DNA from: Oscheius onirici
Lineage: Eukaryota > Nematoda > Chromadorea > Rhabditida > Rhabditidae
Assembly: GCA_932521025.1 (NCBI GenBank)
Contig: OW051468.1
Coordinates: 1,674,064-1,738,063 of the forward strand
DNA: 64,000 nucleotides
Direction of reading: 5' to 3'
Each line of letters starts with the position of its first letter. Position 1 is the first letter of the stretch. Below the pieces are notes generated by a model. It was not told where the DNA came from and did no database searches. It worked only from the letters and a program-made list of their open reading frames with translations. A program made the position numbers and the translations under genes. Positions 23,631 through 33,587 of this stretch are shown here, one piece after another.

Positions 23631-23944
23631 TTTGTCTCTCTTTCTGGTTGTAAATAGTTTTTCCCCCATTACTTTTAGAGTCTAGAAAATTACTTTATTG
23701 TTGACGTTGTTACATAAAACCATCTTAAAATATCATCCATGGCTCGGAAATTGTCAGACAATTTTTTAACAGACTAAATTTGAGCATTTTGGAGTCTTCC
23801 GGGCGAGTTAAAAGAAAAAAGTCTGAATCGGAGAGCTGAACAGAGGGAAACAGTTGAGCGACTGAGTGAAAATCGTCGTCCGGAAGAGAACTGGGCACTG
23901 ATAGATGTATTCGGAGGAATCTGGGGCTCCTTTTGGAAGAGAGA

Positions 23945-24495
23945 AAGTCCTGGAAAAATTACTGTAGAGGTGACTACGGTATGAGTCTGTCTTGAGGCAT
24001 TGGATTACTGTAAGAGTACGCATTTTGTCTGGAATTTGGGATTACTGTAAGAGAATGGGTCTCTCCAGAACTCTGTTTGAGATTACTGTAACAGTAAGAG
24101 TCTTTCTAGAAAATGAGGATTACTGTAGGAGTTGGGTCGATTCCTAAAAAAAATGTAAGGATACGGTATGAGTATGACTCTACCAACAAACGAAAGAAAG
24201 TTTGGTTACTGTAAGAGTATGTGTCGCTCCAGAACTATGAGATTACTGTAACAGTACGAGTCTTTCTAGAAGCTGAGAATTACGGTAATGCCAAGAGTTT
24301 CTGGAACTTAGGATTATTGTAACTGTACATTTTTTCCTCTTGAGATTACTGTAAGAGTATGTGTGTTCCCGTCATTCTTTCTGGAAGTACGGTCAAGTTT
24401 TTCCCAAAATTATTGCCGGATTACTGTAACTGTTCTTTAGAATTTTTTGAGTTACTGTAAGAGTACACGAAATCACAATTACTGTAAGAATACAA
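23945..24495. repeat. Array of ATTACTGTAAGAGTA units
   Basis: Roughly fifteen spaced copies of (g)gattactgtaa(g)ag, mostly 30-60 bp apart and in the same orientation. They fill the gap between nfs-1 and the exon at 24529. Single tactgta words also occur at many other places in the window. Confidence 0.7.
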
Positions 24496-24528
24496 AAGGG
24501 CACAAAATTGCCATAAAACAACGGAATA

Positions 24529-24675
24529 ATGGACAACGATCGCGAAGAAAATACGCAAAAAGGCGATGATTTGGCCGACGAGGACGAACTACCCGTGGTG
24601 AACGCCGTCCGATCGGAATACAACCTTCAGCCGCTGAGCAATGGAGTCTCACTGATACCGGATGTTCTGAAGGAG
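24529..24675 (+). CDS. Orphan first exon, unknown protein
   Basis: An ATG frame of 49 codons ending at a consensus donor (aag gag|gtaaag) encodes an acidic peptide (MDNDREENTQKGDDLADEDE, then LPVVNAVRSEYN). Composition and donor look genuine. The next sequence is a copy of a dispersed element, and no continuing plus-strand exon was found before genes on the other strand. It may be a gene cut by the element, or its remaining exons are unrecognised. Confidence 0.35.
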
Positions 24676-24679
24676 GTAA

Positions 24680-25022
24680 AGAAGCTTGAGGAAACCGGGA
24701 AGGGCAGAGCACATTGCAGAATGCAAGTGTGGACAGAGAGGAAGTGTCGAGAAATTCGAAACAGAGGGACAGAGAGAGAGAGAGAGACAGAGAGGGACAA
24801 TGAGACAGAAAGAGTGGGACAGAGGGACAGAGAGACAGAGGGGCAGATTCCCTGTACTTTCAGTCCTTGCAGATTATCTTTTTGCTTCGTGTACAATATT
24901 TAAGCTACTCTTATCTATTAATTGATTTGGAGAGGGATCAAACAGCAAACTGTTAACTGTTTTTGAAAAGGACAAAATTAAGTCACTTAGCCCCGGAGGG
25001 GCGTAGCACAACTTGTACTTGA
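24680..25022 (-). mobile_element. Dispersed non-autonomous element, copy B (partial)
   Basis: Reads on the minus strand as a copy of 33941-34330. It begins acaagttgtgctacgcccct, runs through caaacagcaaactgttaact (inverse), a GA-rich tract and cattctgcaatgtg (inverse). The 3' half of the element is missing. Confidence 0.7.
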
Positions 25023-25115
25023 AAAATTCGACTCGCGTCGAGTCGAGCTCGATGAGTCGGCTCGACTCGACATGGCCCGCGACCCGGCTCGTGACTCGAC
25101 TTTTGGACTCGACAC
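25020..25115. repeat. CGACTC/GAGTCG palindromic cluster
   Basis: Multiple direct and inverted copies of GACTCGA and CGAGTCG (for example cgagtcgagctcgatgagtc), next to the end of element copy B. It can form several alternative hairpins. Confidence 0.6.
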
Positions 25116-25311
25116 CCAAATATACTGATCAAAGAACGGGGTACCCGAATGTCAGATATAATTGATAAAGTTGAACGGAATGATAAGAAACGAAGAGATT
25201 GTGGCAGATTTTGGATAACTACAGTATAGAGTGAGAGTGATATTATAGAGGCGTTAGGACAGAGACTTGGAAATTAGAACAGTGAGAGAGTCTGGTAGGT
25301 ACGGAACAGAG

Positions 25312-26845
25312 TCAGTAGTACTCATGGGAGCTGGTTCGGGAACAGTAACAGTATCTCTCCCAACAAACCTGAGCAATCTGCACCAGTCCATTGCTTGTCA
25401 ACATTCCACAGCGAACAGTCAGTTCTTTGGCTCCAAACCTCAGAATTTCTTCCTCTTCGACTCTCATCCCTTCCGGCAGATACAGATTCTCAACTTTCTC
25501 ACAAATGAACTCATTTGAGAGAAAATCTACTGGCATTGGACGGGAAAAGACCAGTACTTTTGGTCTGGTGCTCTAGAAACCATGACTCTTCAGACTCAGT
25601 AGTCACCTACAGTAATCAGTCGTGAGAAGAGATCCAGTTCCAGTTCTGGAATGTCAATGATTAGTCGAGTGGCCTGAAGACCATTGTCTTCAATTCTTTC
25701 GACGCATTGGATTCTTCTGGACTCGTCCATTGACTGATCAGAGTACTGTAAGAGTAGGATGAGTCAAGTGGACTGAACTTACGGATAATCCTAGAGTATC
25801 GCTCACTATCTGGACGCCTCTTTGTGTGAAAAACGAGAGGTCAGAGTACTTTTGGGTAGGGGTGACGATTTGTTCTTCGTCCTGCAAGAGAGACTGTCTG
25901 TTTCTGAAAGAGAGACTGTCTAGTTCTCGCATTCACTTTTCCAGTCAGTTTCTTTCCCAAACTGTTCCAGTCCAGATACAGTAATGGGGACAGAGAGAAA
26001 AACTGAGACTCTCTGTATACCTCCAGCTTCACTTACTGTACTGCTCTCCTACTGTTCCAGACTGTTTCTCTACATTCTCTCATTGAACTGTAAAGGGACA
26101 GTTTAATCAACAGACACTCACATTCTCAGTCTATCCGACTGTTTCTCTTGAAAATTAATTTTGGAAGCTTCGTTCATTTGTGTGAGATTCGATAGGGACA
26201 GCTTTTACACGAAGACAATAGGACTGCGCTCCTTTTTTGTACCAGTCTTCTCTACCTTTTTCTTGCTGTCGTCAGCAACAGCCATAGCCCCCCATTCCAA
26301 GCATTAGCTTTTCGATTATGTTAGCCTTCTTCTATGTTTCTCAGTCGGATCGAAACGAAAAGGGTTCTCGGTTTTCACGTTTTTAACAGCCACAATGAAT
26401 TTAAAAAAAGAGCCAGGGTAATGAATTTGATAGCCGATCTTGCTGTCACAAGGGCAATTTCAAAGTCAGTTGTTTTTCTGTCAATTTGTTTACCCAGTGT
26501 CTTTCTTTCTGAGAAAACGACGAGAAAATCAAGAAACACTTAGAAACTGGATAAAAAAACCAACCTCAAACATAGCCACAGTCGTTGCCCTGAACCTATA
26601 ACCAAATCCATCAAACAGGCTCCAGATTTGTTTACTTGTCTCCTCAAAGTTGGCCTGCTCCGAATACTCGTAAAGCTGAAAAAATACTTCAATTATTTTC
26701 TACAAATTTCCTCGCAAACCTTGTCCCGAACTATTCCCTGAAGATTTCGTCCCAGGGAAAAAAAATCCAGCTCTCCATCATCCGTCTCGCATCGTGGAAT
26801 GTAAAACCAGGGATTTTTGTGCTGTCCGGAGAAGTTCGGAGTCAT
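25312..26845 (-). CDS. Possible FBA2-type (F-box-associated) nematode protein
   Basis: Exons 26845-26720, 26675-26565, 25881-25783, 25733-25611 and 25572-25369 join in phase to 221 residues. If the last donor is not used, the frame runs on to a stop at 25312. The N-terminal exon starts MTPNFSGQHKNPWFYIPRC. The C-terminal half (RLIIDIPELELDLFSRLITS ... VENLYLPEGMRV ... ELTVRCGMLTSNGL) has the look of the nematode FBA2 domain that follows F-boxes, but no F-box was seen. Exon 4 ends at a GTAGGT donor; the alternative G|gtgact donor breaks the frame. Between exons 2 and 3 are 680 nt that may hide another exon. Family assignment is tentative. Confidence 0.42.
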
Positions 26846-27292
26846 TTTAGCGCGTTTGAGCGAGAAAAAAAGCTACAGGGTGTAATCAATAAGGGAACGT
26901 GTGATAAGAAGAAGGGGGAACAGGTAGTCACGTTTTATAGGTTCTGGGGTAGGAGTTATCTAACTGTCTTGTCTGTGGCCGCCACAGCGAAATTTGTTGT
27001 CTAACTGCCTTATCTGTGGCCAAGCAAACATTGTTTTCTAGATTTTTTTTCAATGTAAAAGGGAAAGGCTCTCCTGGGCATGAAATAGAACGAATGTCTC
27101 GAAATTTCGACATTTTTAGTGGAGAAAATGGCTTTTTCGATTTTCTTGTCAAAATTGGTGCTTACCAGCCAAAAGACTTGTTTTGTGGCCTGTTTTCGAC
27201 AGAATTAAGCCGAGATTCTTACTAAACCAATCTGATATCAAATTATTTATAAATTACAAGGCAAAATGAAGAAAAAATGTACGTTGAGATGA

Positions 27293-28161
27293 TTAATGAC
27301 GACCCGGATAGTGGACTCTTTGCTCACTGCCACCTTCTCGGTCATTTCTGCATCGGTCGCCGTTGTTGTCCCAATTTCGTTTTCGGCCATCTCCACCGCC
27401 TCGCCAGTTGCCTCCTCCTCCTCCTCCGCCGCGCCAATTTCCACGATCTTCTCCGCCACGCCAGTTGCCGCGTCCTCCTCGGTTGCCGCCTCGCCAGTTG
27501 TTGTCACGACCGCCACGCCAGCCTCCGCGGTAATCTCCACGCCTGAAAAACGGTTATTAATTGAAAATTATGTAATTTGCGAAAACGAGGCAAAAAATCT
27601 GAGTTTTGCTACTAAAGCTACTGGCAGTTAGACAGCTATTGTGGCCACAGACAAGACAGTTGGACAACAAGGACGATATGGACACAATGTTTAATGTGTG
27701 CGGAAACTTGTATAAGAAATCGCGCATTTCTTGAATTTGACACCAAAATTAACTGAAAAACGTACCCTCTGGTGTAGTCAAAAACGCGTTTCGTTCGTGC
27801 TGCCCACGGATGAACTATTATGACGGGAGGGAAGCCTTTACAGATCTCGGCATAACTGGCGTTTTGCTGGAAGATTTTTTGTATGTATTTGCGTAAAGGT
27901 GCGAAAAACCTCTGTATAGCGATCTGCAAACAACTTTTCCAGCTCTTCATTTGGCGGACAAGGTTCTTCGATTTTGGGCGTCGTTGAATTCGGCTCCTCA
28001 TCGTGAATAACCTTCGTTCCATCCGCATTTGAATTTTCTTCTTTGTTCGTTTCCGAGTCAATCTAAAAAAGAGGGAATTACTAAAAGAACTTATAATTTA
28101 CGCTGAGGGAAGGCTTGGGTGGCGTCTCTTCATTTTCTTCTACTTTTGGGTCAGACGACAT
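27293..28161 (-). CDS. ramac: RNMT-activating mini-protein homologue (RAMAC) with RGG-rich tail
   Basis: Exons 28161-28102, 28062-27910, 27866-27766 and 27542-27293 give 187 residues. After an acidic, low-complexity start, residues 63-100 read LEKLFADRYTEQNASYAEIC then KGFPPVIIVHPW. This matches the RAM/FAM103A1 activation domain, where the pattern is EEMFASRFTENDKEYQEYL followed by PPESPPIVEEW. The last exon is rich in RGG and NWRGG repeats, as in the RNA-binding region of RAMAC. The human protein binds the cap guanine-N7 methyltransferase RNMT and recruits RNA. The N-terminal extension makes it longer than the human one (118 residues). RGG-protein chance similarity is the alternative, but the activation-domain match argues against it. 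Confidence 0.72.
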
Positions 28162-28473
28162 GATGTCTGGAACCTTTTTATAGAATTTTTTTTTGAGAAA
28201 ACACAAAGGAGAAGTAAAGAAAAGTAAGCACATCTAGGTAAGATGAAAACTTCAAATTCGAAAGTACGCAAAAGTTCGTCAAGTTAAATTACGTACTCAA
28301 GCCAAAGACATTTTCTGACTGACGTCGAGTACTGTTTCAACATTTTCTCGGCTCATTTTCATGCAAATTTAGAGCATTTGATCATATTTGTTGGTTTAAA
28401 ATAGAGAAGAATGCTTTCTTGTTCTCTTCCTACCTGTTAAAATCTCAAAGTGATTTTAGAGCCCTAAAACATT

Positions 28474-30235
28474 ATGCCGGGGCTGAAAATTCTGCAGATA
28501 GTCTCGGCCTCAGAATCGGACGGCAAATACAGCCCGGAGAATCTTCTTCAGGCGAAAAAGTGGCGTGGAAAGGCAGGTACCTAATCTTCACTGGAACCAA
28601 GATTAGCCAGAAAATGCTTGGAAATCAAGAATACGACATTTTCAGGTACCGAGAGCAATTCGGTGATTCTGAAGCTGGAAAAGGAAGAAGAAATACGCAC
28701 AATATTCATCGGAAACGAGGCCAGCGCTTATATTTCAGTAGCCGTCGCAAAATCCTGTGAGATTATGCCCTCTTTCAATGTAGGACACTTTTAATTCTAA
28801 AAACAAAAAATAGGCTCTTCTGTCGGAGACAGCCTTTATGGATCCCGGAGAATGCCGAATGGAGAGGAATTTGCAGCGAGTAAAGTCATTCGACCAGTCG
28901 AAACTAAATCTGGCATTCGTCACGAAAAAATGGGACCTAATAAAGGTAATTTCGGCTCAAAAATCTAAAAAAACATTTAGGTCGTCTGTAAACAGCCCTA
29001 CAACAAGAGAATCCCCTTCGGCATTAGTTTCATCACTCTTATCGGCGGCGACGAGAATACAGAAGTCATTTCGCCGGATAAACTCACCAAATTGGGTCTC
29101 GAAAGTGATTTTAAACTCATTTTTAAACTAAACGAGCTTTAGAGCCAGCTACGCCGTCAAACAAGACATTTTTCGACAGTTTGACGAGTCAAAACGAGAA
29201 AAATGAAAGGAGAGCGGATGAAGAAGAACGAGAAGCATCCGAGAAGTCGGAAAAAGCTCAAATGAGGAGAGAAGAGTTGATGGAACAGGTAAAGTCTTTC
29301 CGGGCGATTTTTTTCCAAACTCCTTTAAAAACTGACAGCTAAAACGTTACTTTTTGCAGAGACGCCAAATCCGAGCCCAGAAAAGACTGCTGGGAGAGAC
29401 GAACAACAGTCCCCAGTCGGAAAAAGCTGTTCCGAGCTGTTCATCCTCAAATCAGAACATTCTCGACGCCAAAGGCAGACCAATCGGTCAGAACAAACCT
29501 CCGGCTCCTAAAACTCCAAATATTCCGGTTTGTAGCCTTATTTTCCTCAAAAACAAGGCATTTAGTCCTCTTCCACACCGAGTAGAATCCTACAGGGCAT
29601 GATGGACGCAAATAATACGACGCCGACGAGAAGAAACGACGAAGGAAGGACATTTTTGAATATTACGCCGAAGAGGAGGAAACATGAGGAGAGAGAAGAA
29701 GCGGAGGTGAGCTTTTCTACCAACGTCTGTAAACGTTTTGGAGAAATAAGCAGCAGAATCTTGAAAATTTTGCCGATGTTCAAACGTGATGCGATCACAC
29801 CAGACAGACGTCTTCCAAATGTTCACGTTTCTAAATTGTCCGTTTCCACCTACATGTTTATCGATAAAAAAAACCACAGGGCCGTGTTTTGTGACAAAAA
29901 TTTTCAATTTTCAGAGGTCAGCTCCTTCTACAAGCAATCCTCCGCTCTCCGGCGTCCATTTTACCCTGTCAGGCTTCGAGAATCCGCTGCGCGGAGAACT
30001 ACGCGTGAAGGCCTGTGAACTCGGGGCCGTCTACTGCCAAGACGTGACGGATCAGCTGACTCACCTCGTCAGCGCCTTCAAAAACACGCCAAAGGCTAAA
30101 AAATGCCGTAGGTTCCGAGTTTTTAAGCCATAAACCCTATTTTTAGGAAACAGCGTAAAATTGGTCTCAAAGCATTGGATAGAACGCTGCTACGTCGAAA
30201 AACGCCGTCTAAACGAGGATCTGTTCAAATTTTAG
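28474..30235 (+). CDS. xrcc-1: XRCC1-type DNA repair scaffold with N-terminal domain and one BRCT
   Basis: Nine exons (28474-28576, 28646-28779, 28814-28945, 28981-29104, 29143-29288, 29360-29527, 29596-29706, 29915-30107, 30147-30235) encode 399 residues. Residues 1-160 match the XRCC1 N-terminal domain that binds DNA polymerase beta: MPGLKILQIVSASESDGKYS, VILKLEKEEEIRTIFIGNEA, KQPYNKRIPFGISF. A charged linker follows. The C-terminus is a BRCT domain (GVHFTLSGFENPLRGELRVK ... QDVTDQLTHLV ... SKHWIERC). Human XRCC1 has two BRCTs; here only one, resembling the PAR-binding first BRCT. Intron 4 is only 38 nt and its frame extension would end in an early stop, so splicing is needed. It is followed 137 nt later by an STMP1-type gene. 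Confidence 0.9.
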
Positions 30236-30372
30236 GCCACTTTTTGTCTTTATAATGAACGATCTTAAAAGTTCTGGTTTATTGCATCTTTGCGGTTGAA
30301 AACCCAAGATTTATCTGCATTTTTAGTAAATTTCAAGGAATACCCTATTTTCAGCTTTAAATCCCTACTAAA

Positions 30373-30635
30373 ATGGGCTTACTTTCACATCTCTTCGCGA
30401 TGGGAATCGGAGCCTACGGAGGCATGTGGGCAGCCCAAAATTATGAGGTTTGTAGGTGTTTTTTTGCATCAACTGTCTAGTCTGTGGCGTACATTTGTTG
30501 TGAAGGGTACCAGCACCTTTTTACTGTAAACTTACTAATCTTTCCAATTTTCAGATAGGTCAAGTCCCGTCGGCGTCGCAGCTGGTTCAAAGACTCGAGC
30601 AGTACATGTCCCAATACAGAAAGAGCGACAAGTGA
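30373..30635 (+). CDS. stmp1: STMP1-type short transmembrane mitochondrial protein, 51 residues
   Basis: Two exons, 30373-30447 and 30555-30635. The first 25 residues are a glycine-containing helix ending in the signature WAAQNYE, matching the VGMYLAQNYD of vertebrate STMP1/Mm47. The rest is a short amphipathic, basic tail (LVQRLEQYMSQYRKSDK). Both the length (47 in human, 51 here) and the exon-encoded helix-tail layout agree. STMP1 is an inner-membrane microprotein linked to respiratory supercomplexes. It starts 137 nt after the xrcc-1 stop, with an acceptor (ctattttcag) in between, so it is probably the downstream gene of an operon and SL2-spliced. The intron contains a piece of the ctgtctagtctgtggc repeat. 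Confidence 0.78.
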
Positions 30636-30705
30636 TCACAATTCTTAGGTTGTACGTGTTTTTCCACAGATTTTGAATATATTTTCATCTTTATTCTCTT
30701 TTTTC

Positions 30706-31390
30706 TTAGTAACGAAGCTCTGGAGGTCCGCGGAGATCCGTCTGTTCCCGACGCCGCTTCAAATATAGACCTATAACCAGGCCGAGAATGATGAAGAGGA
30801 AAATGAGGAGAAAAACAACGGTAACGAGAGATAGCTCGGGAAAGGTCAGGTCAAATGGATTGATGAAGTAGTGAACGGCTGCGAGGATTATAACGAGGAC
30901 GTAGATCTGGAAAATTGGATACTCAGGCAAGATACGCAGCCAAATTCAGCCATTTATATCTGCATAGCTGAGCGTCTTGACTGACCATCCCTTTTTAACG
31001 TCGGATACTCAGCCAAGGTCAAAATTTGGCTGCGATCATGGTGGTGTTCGATACTTAGTTAAGATACGCAGCCAATTGCCAAAGTTTATCTTAGCTGAGC
31101 ATCCAATGCTTGATCGCAGAGTCGAAGCGAACGATTTCACACAGTTTTGATAGGCAAAAATTAGATACTCAGGCAAGATACGCAGTTAAAATATGCATTT
31201 GCTTGCGTAATTTGCCCGTATATACTAACAATAAAAATTGGGTACTCAACCAAGAATTCACTGAAGCGACCATTTCACCACGAGAACGACTTTGCTCTAA
31301 AAACCGACTCACTCCAGAAATTGTGGCACTCTGACGAAGAAGATGTCGTCTGGCGGCTTTGGAAGCTTCTGGAGAGCGAGGATTGACCAT
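30706..31390 (-). CDS. 92-residue two-helix membrane protein, unknown
   Basis: Exons 31390-31313 and 30906-30706 join in phase. A basic N-terminus (MVNPRSPEASKAARRHLLRQ) is followed by a first helix (IYVLVIILAAVHYF), a loop with NPFDLTFPEL, a second long helix (VTVVFLLIFLFIILGLVIGL) and a basic tail (LKRRREQTDL). A minus-strand AATAAA lies just after the stop, around 30690. The intron (31312-30907) contains three copies of the palindromic AAGATACGCAGCCAA repeat. I do not recognise the family. The tail-basic two-helix layout suggests a small endomembrane protein. Confidence 0.68.
30907..31265. repeat. Palindromic AAGATACGCAGCC repeats in an intron
   Basis: ggcaagatacgcagccaaat, gttaagatacgcagccaatt and caggcaagatacgcagttaa recur here with the inverse tagctgagcatccaatgc. 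Same family as at 2.9, 17.0, 23.3, 36.85, 41.2 and 46.0 kb. Confidence 0.65.
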
Positions 31391-32480
31391 TCTTTGGGCT
31401 GAAAAGACAGTCTAGGCGAGAACTAGGCGAGAGGTCAAATTTGAATGGGAGAGGAATGGAACTACATTGACGAAAAACGTGACCACGGGACGAAGGTCAC
31501 AACTTGGTGTAATTACTGATGGCTTGTTGACCATTGGGAGGACAAAACAGGGCGGAGGAGAGAGATAGAGAGACTTGTTCAATTCCCTGGATGGGGACAG
31601 GAATATTTTGTACTGACAAGAGAATGTAACTCGTTCGTGTTAGCTGCTCCTCTCGCGTCTCACACTGATCTCCAGACGCAAGCAAGCGAGACTCAAAGTT
31701 TTCTCCACTTAACAGAAGCTACAACTTAACGTTCTCTACATCCTGTCAAGAGTAAAAGAAGTGATATGAAAAGACAAATCCCTCTGTTTTGATTGCCAAT
31801 TAAATCTTCCGACAGACAGACCTGGGAGCAATTTAAAATGGACTGGCGGCGTCGTATACCACAGTAATCAGACTCTTTCTGAAAAGATGATTATTTTGGA
31901 AATCGGACGTGATAGCTGGTTTCCACGTCGGTAAATCGATTGCCCTCAGATTTCCATTTTGACAGTGCAAAGGGGTTGTAAAGTTCGAAATACATTCGGG
32001 CGACCTTAGCGTTTTAATAAGAGAGGACCAGCCGGCTTCGCCGCCTATCGGCGGCTTTTTTGCTTGTGTTTTCTTCTTTATTTCTGATGATCCTTTCCCC
32101 AGTCAACCGATCCCTTCTGATCCCTTCCCCAGTCAACCGATCTCTTCGGATCTCTTTCGAGCCCTTCCCCAGGCAACTGATCCCTTTTGATCCATTCTTA
32201 TCCCCTCCTAAAGAACCGATACGAATTTTCCTATTTTCTGGCCACGCGATTCCTCTCTGATCATATACAGATCAACCGCTCCCCGTTAATTCCCTAACGG
32301 TTATAGCTAGCCTGACTATTTCCTACTCAAAACAATTTAGCAAAATTATTTGGCGAGGCGAAGAATCGAACCCGGGTCGTCTGAGTGGAGATGGCGACTC
32401 TCAGCATTACACCAAAATTTCGTGACCACAGACAAACAAACAAACAAAGCCACAGAGTCAGCCACAGACACTTTCGCTTT
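31391..32480. other. Gene-free spacer with element fragments
   Basis: A fragment ending gacctgggagcaatttaaa (31788-31850) is one end of the dispersed element family. Tandem gatcccttccccagtcaacc words lie at 32090-32220, and a tRNA-like relic at 32351-32415. No gene seen. Confidence 0.55.
32351..32415 (-). repeat. tRNA-like relic
   Basis: Minus strand: TGGTGTAATGC (A-box-like) and GGTTCGATTC (B-box-like) at tRNA spacing, but the T stem does not pair. Probably a dead tRNA or SINE. Confidence 0.45.
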
Positions 32481-33587
32481 TTAATACTTTAGATGGCTTT
32501 GGTACTTTCTTTGGAGGGCAGGGACAGGGGATGCCTCGAAGGGAGTGACAACGGGAGGATAAACTGGAGCCTAGAACAATGAATCGGCGACAGAGAGAAG
32601 TGATGAGGAATCGCTAATTTTAGCCCTGAAGGGCGTTGCTATCCTTGATAAAAAAAGGTGTATATTCTGTCGGGACTCCGTGTTCGAAGACGCAATTCAG
32701 AAGACATTAGGATAATTAATCACCAAGGCCCTATGTCCACAGATGGCAACAAATGCTATCCCCAGAGCGATGTAACCAGACTGATCTACACTTTTTCTTC
32801 TCATGTAAGTCATCTTCTCCGTTTCGACGTCTTCTGGAGGCATAAAGAGGTCAAGCTCGATCAGCTGCAAGACTGCTGTTAAAATTCTTTCTAGGTTCTT
32901 ACCTTCATGTAGAACGCGGCATGATTTGCCTTCTCCTCCGAAGGGTCAACATTCTGATTGACGCCAAGTTTTTGGAAGGTCTGAATGACATGACTTTTTG
33001 TCCAACTCTGAACAGTTCGCGAGCCTCAGGGTAGAAGAAGAAGCACGATCAACTCGCCCAAAGAAGTGGAAGATGGCGATGGAAACAGTCTACCGACAGA
33101 AGTATCGACCAAATAGCAGCACTGGTACTGAATAGCACTTCATTTCCAAACTTAGCCAATGCGTCTTTGACAAATATAAAAGCTGAAGAATGTATGACTT
33201 ACCCAAACAAAAAACGCTATTATATTGACGTCTGTACTTCCAAGGCTCTGGAAAGATGAAAGATTCAGACAGAAATAATGTAAGACAGCTGGACAGAGAG
33301 TCAGACAACGTCAAAAAACCTACCCGTGTTAGCTGTAAAGCACTGCGTCCAGCCATGAAAGAATAAATTATATGTGCTGCTGTGTACATAGCGTTTACAG
33401 CAAACAGCTCGTTTTGCTGGATGACGATGTGTAGAGCATAGCCGTTCTGAAAGAATGCCTAGAAATTGAAAAAATAGAACTCACAGCGAACAGGAAACAG
33501 CAGTTTTTTGCTGGCTGGCTGATAAATAGTGTAGATTGGACTGGTAGGTTGGTGGTGAAGAGGTAAAGTGTCGCGCATTGTAGAGCT
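32481..33587 (-). CDS. Multi-pass membrane protein, unknown (5' end not placed)
   Basis: Exons 33587-33485, 33458-33324, 33245-33203, 33182-33094, 33007-32903, 32864-32724 and 32570-32481 join in phase for about 235 residues, with further 5' exons missing. Likely helices are NELFAVNAMYTAAHIIYSFM, SVFCLAFIFVKDALAKF, VLFSTSAAIWSILLSS and GYIALGIAFVAICG. A soluble loop (KLGVNQNVDPSEEK, MPPEDVETEKMT) and a proline-rich tail (APVYPPVVTPFEASPVPA) follow. The third exon must use the second AG of ccagAG|CCT, or the frame breaks. It is not an obvious chemoreceptor class. The last intron (32723-32571) contains one end of the dispersed element. Confidence 0.5.
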
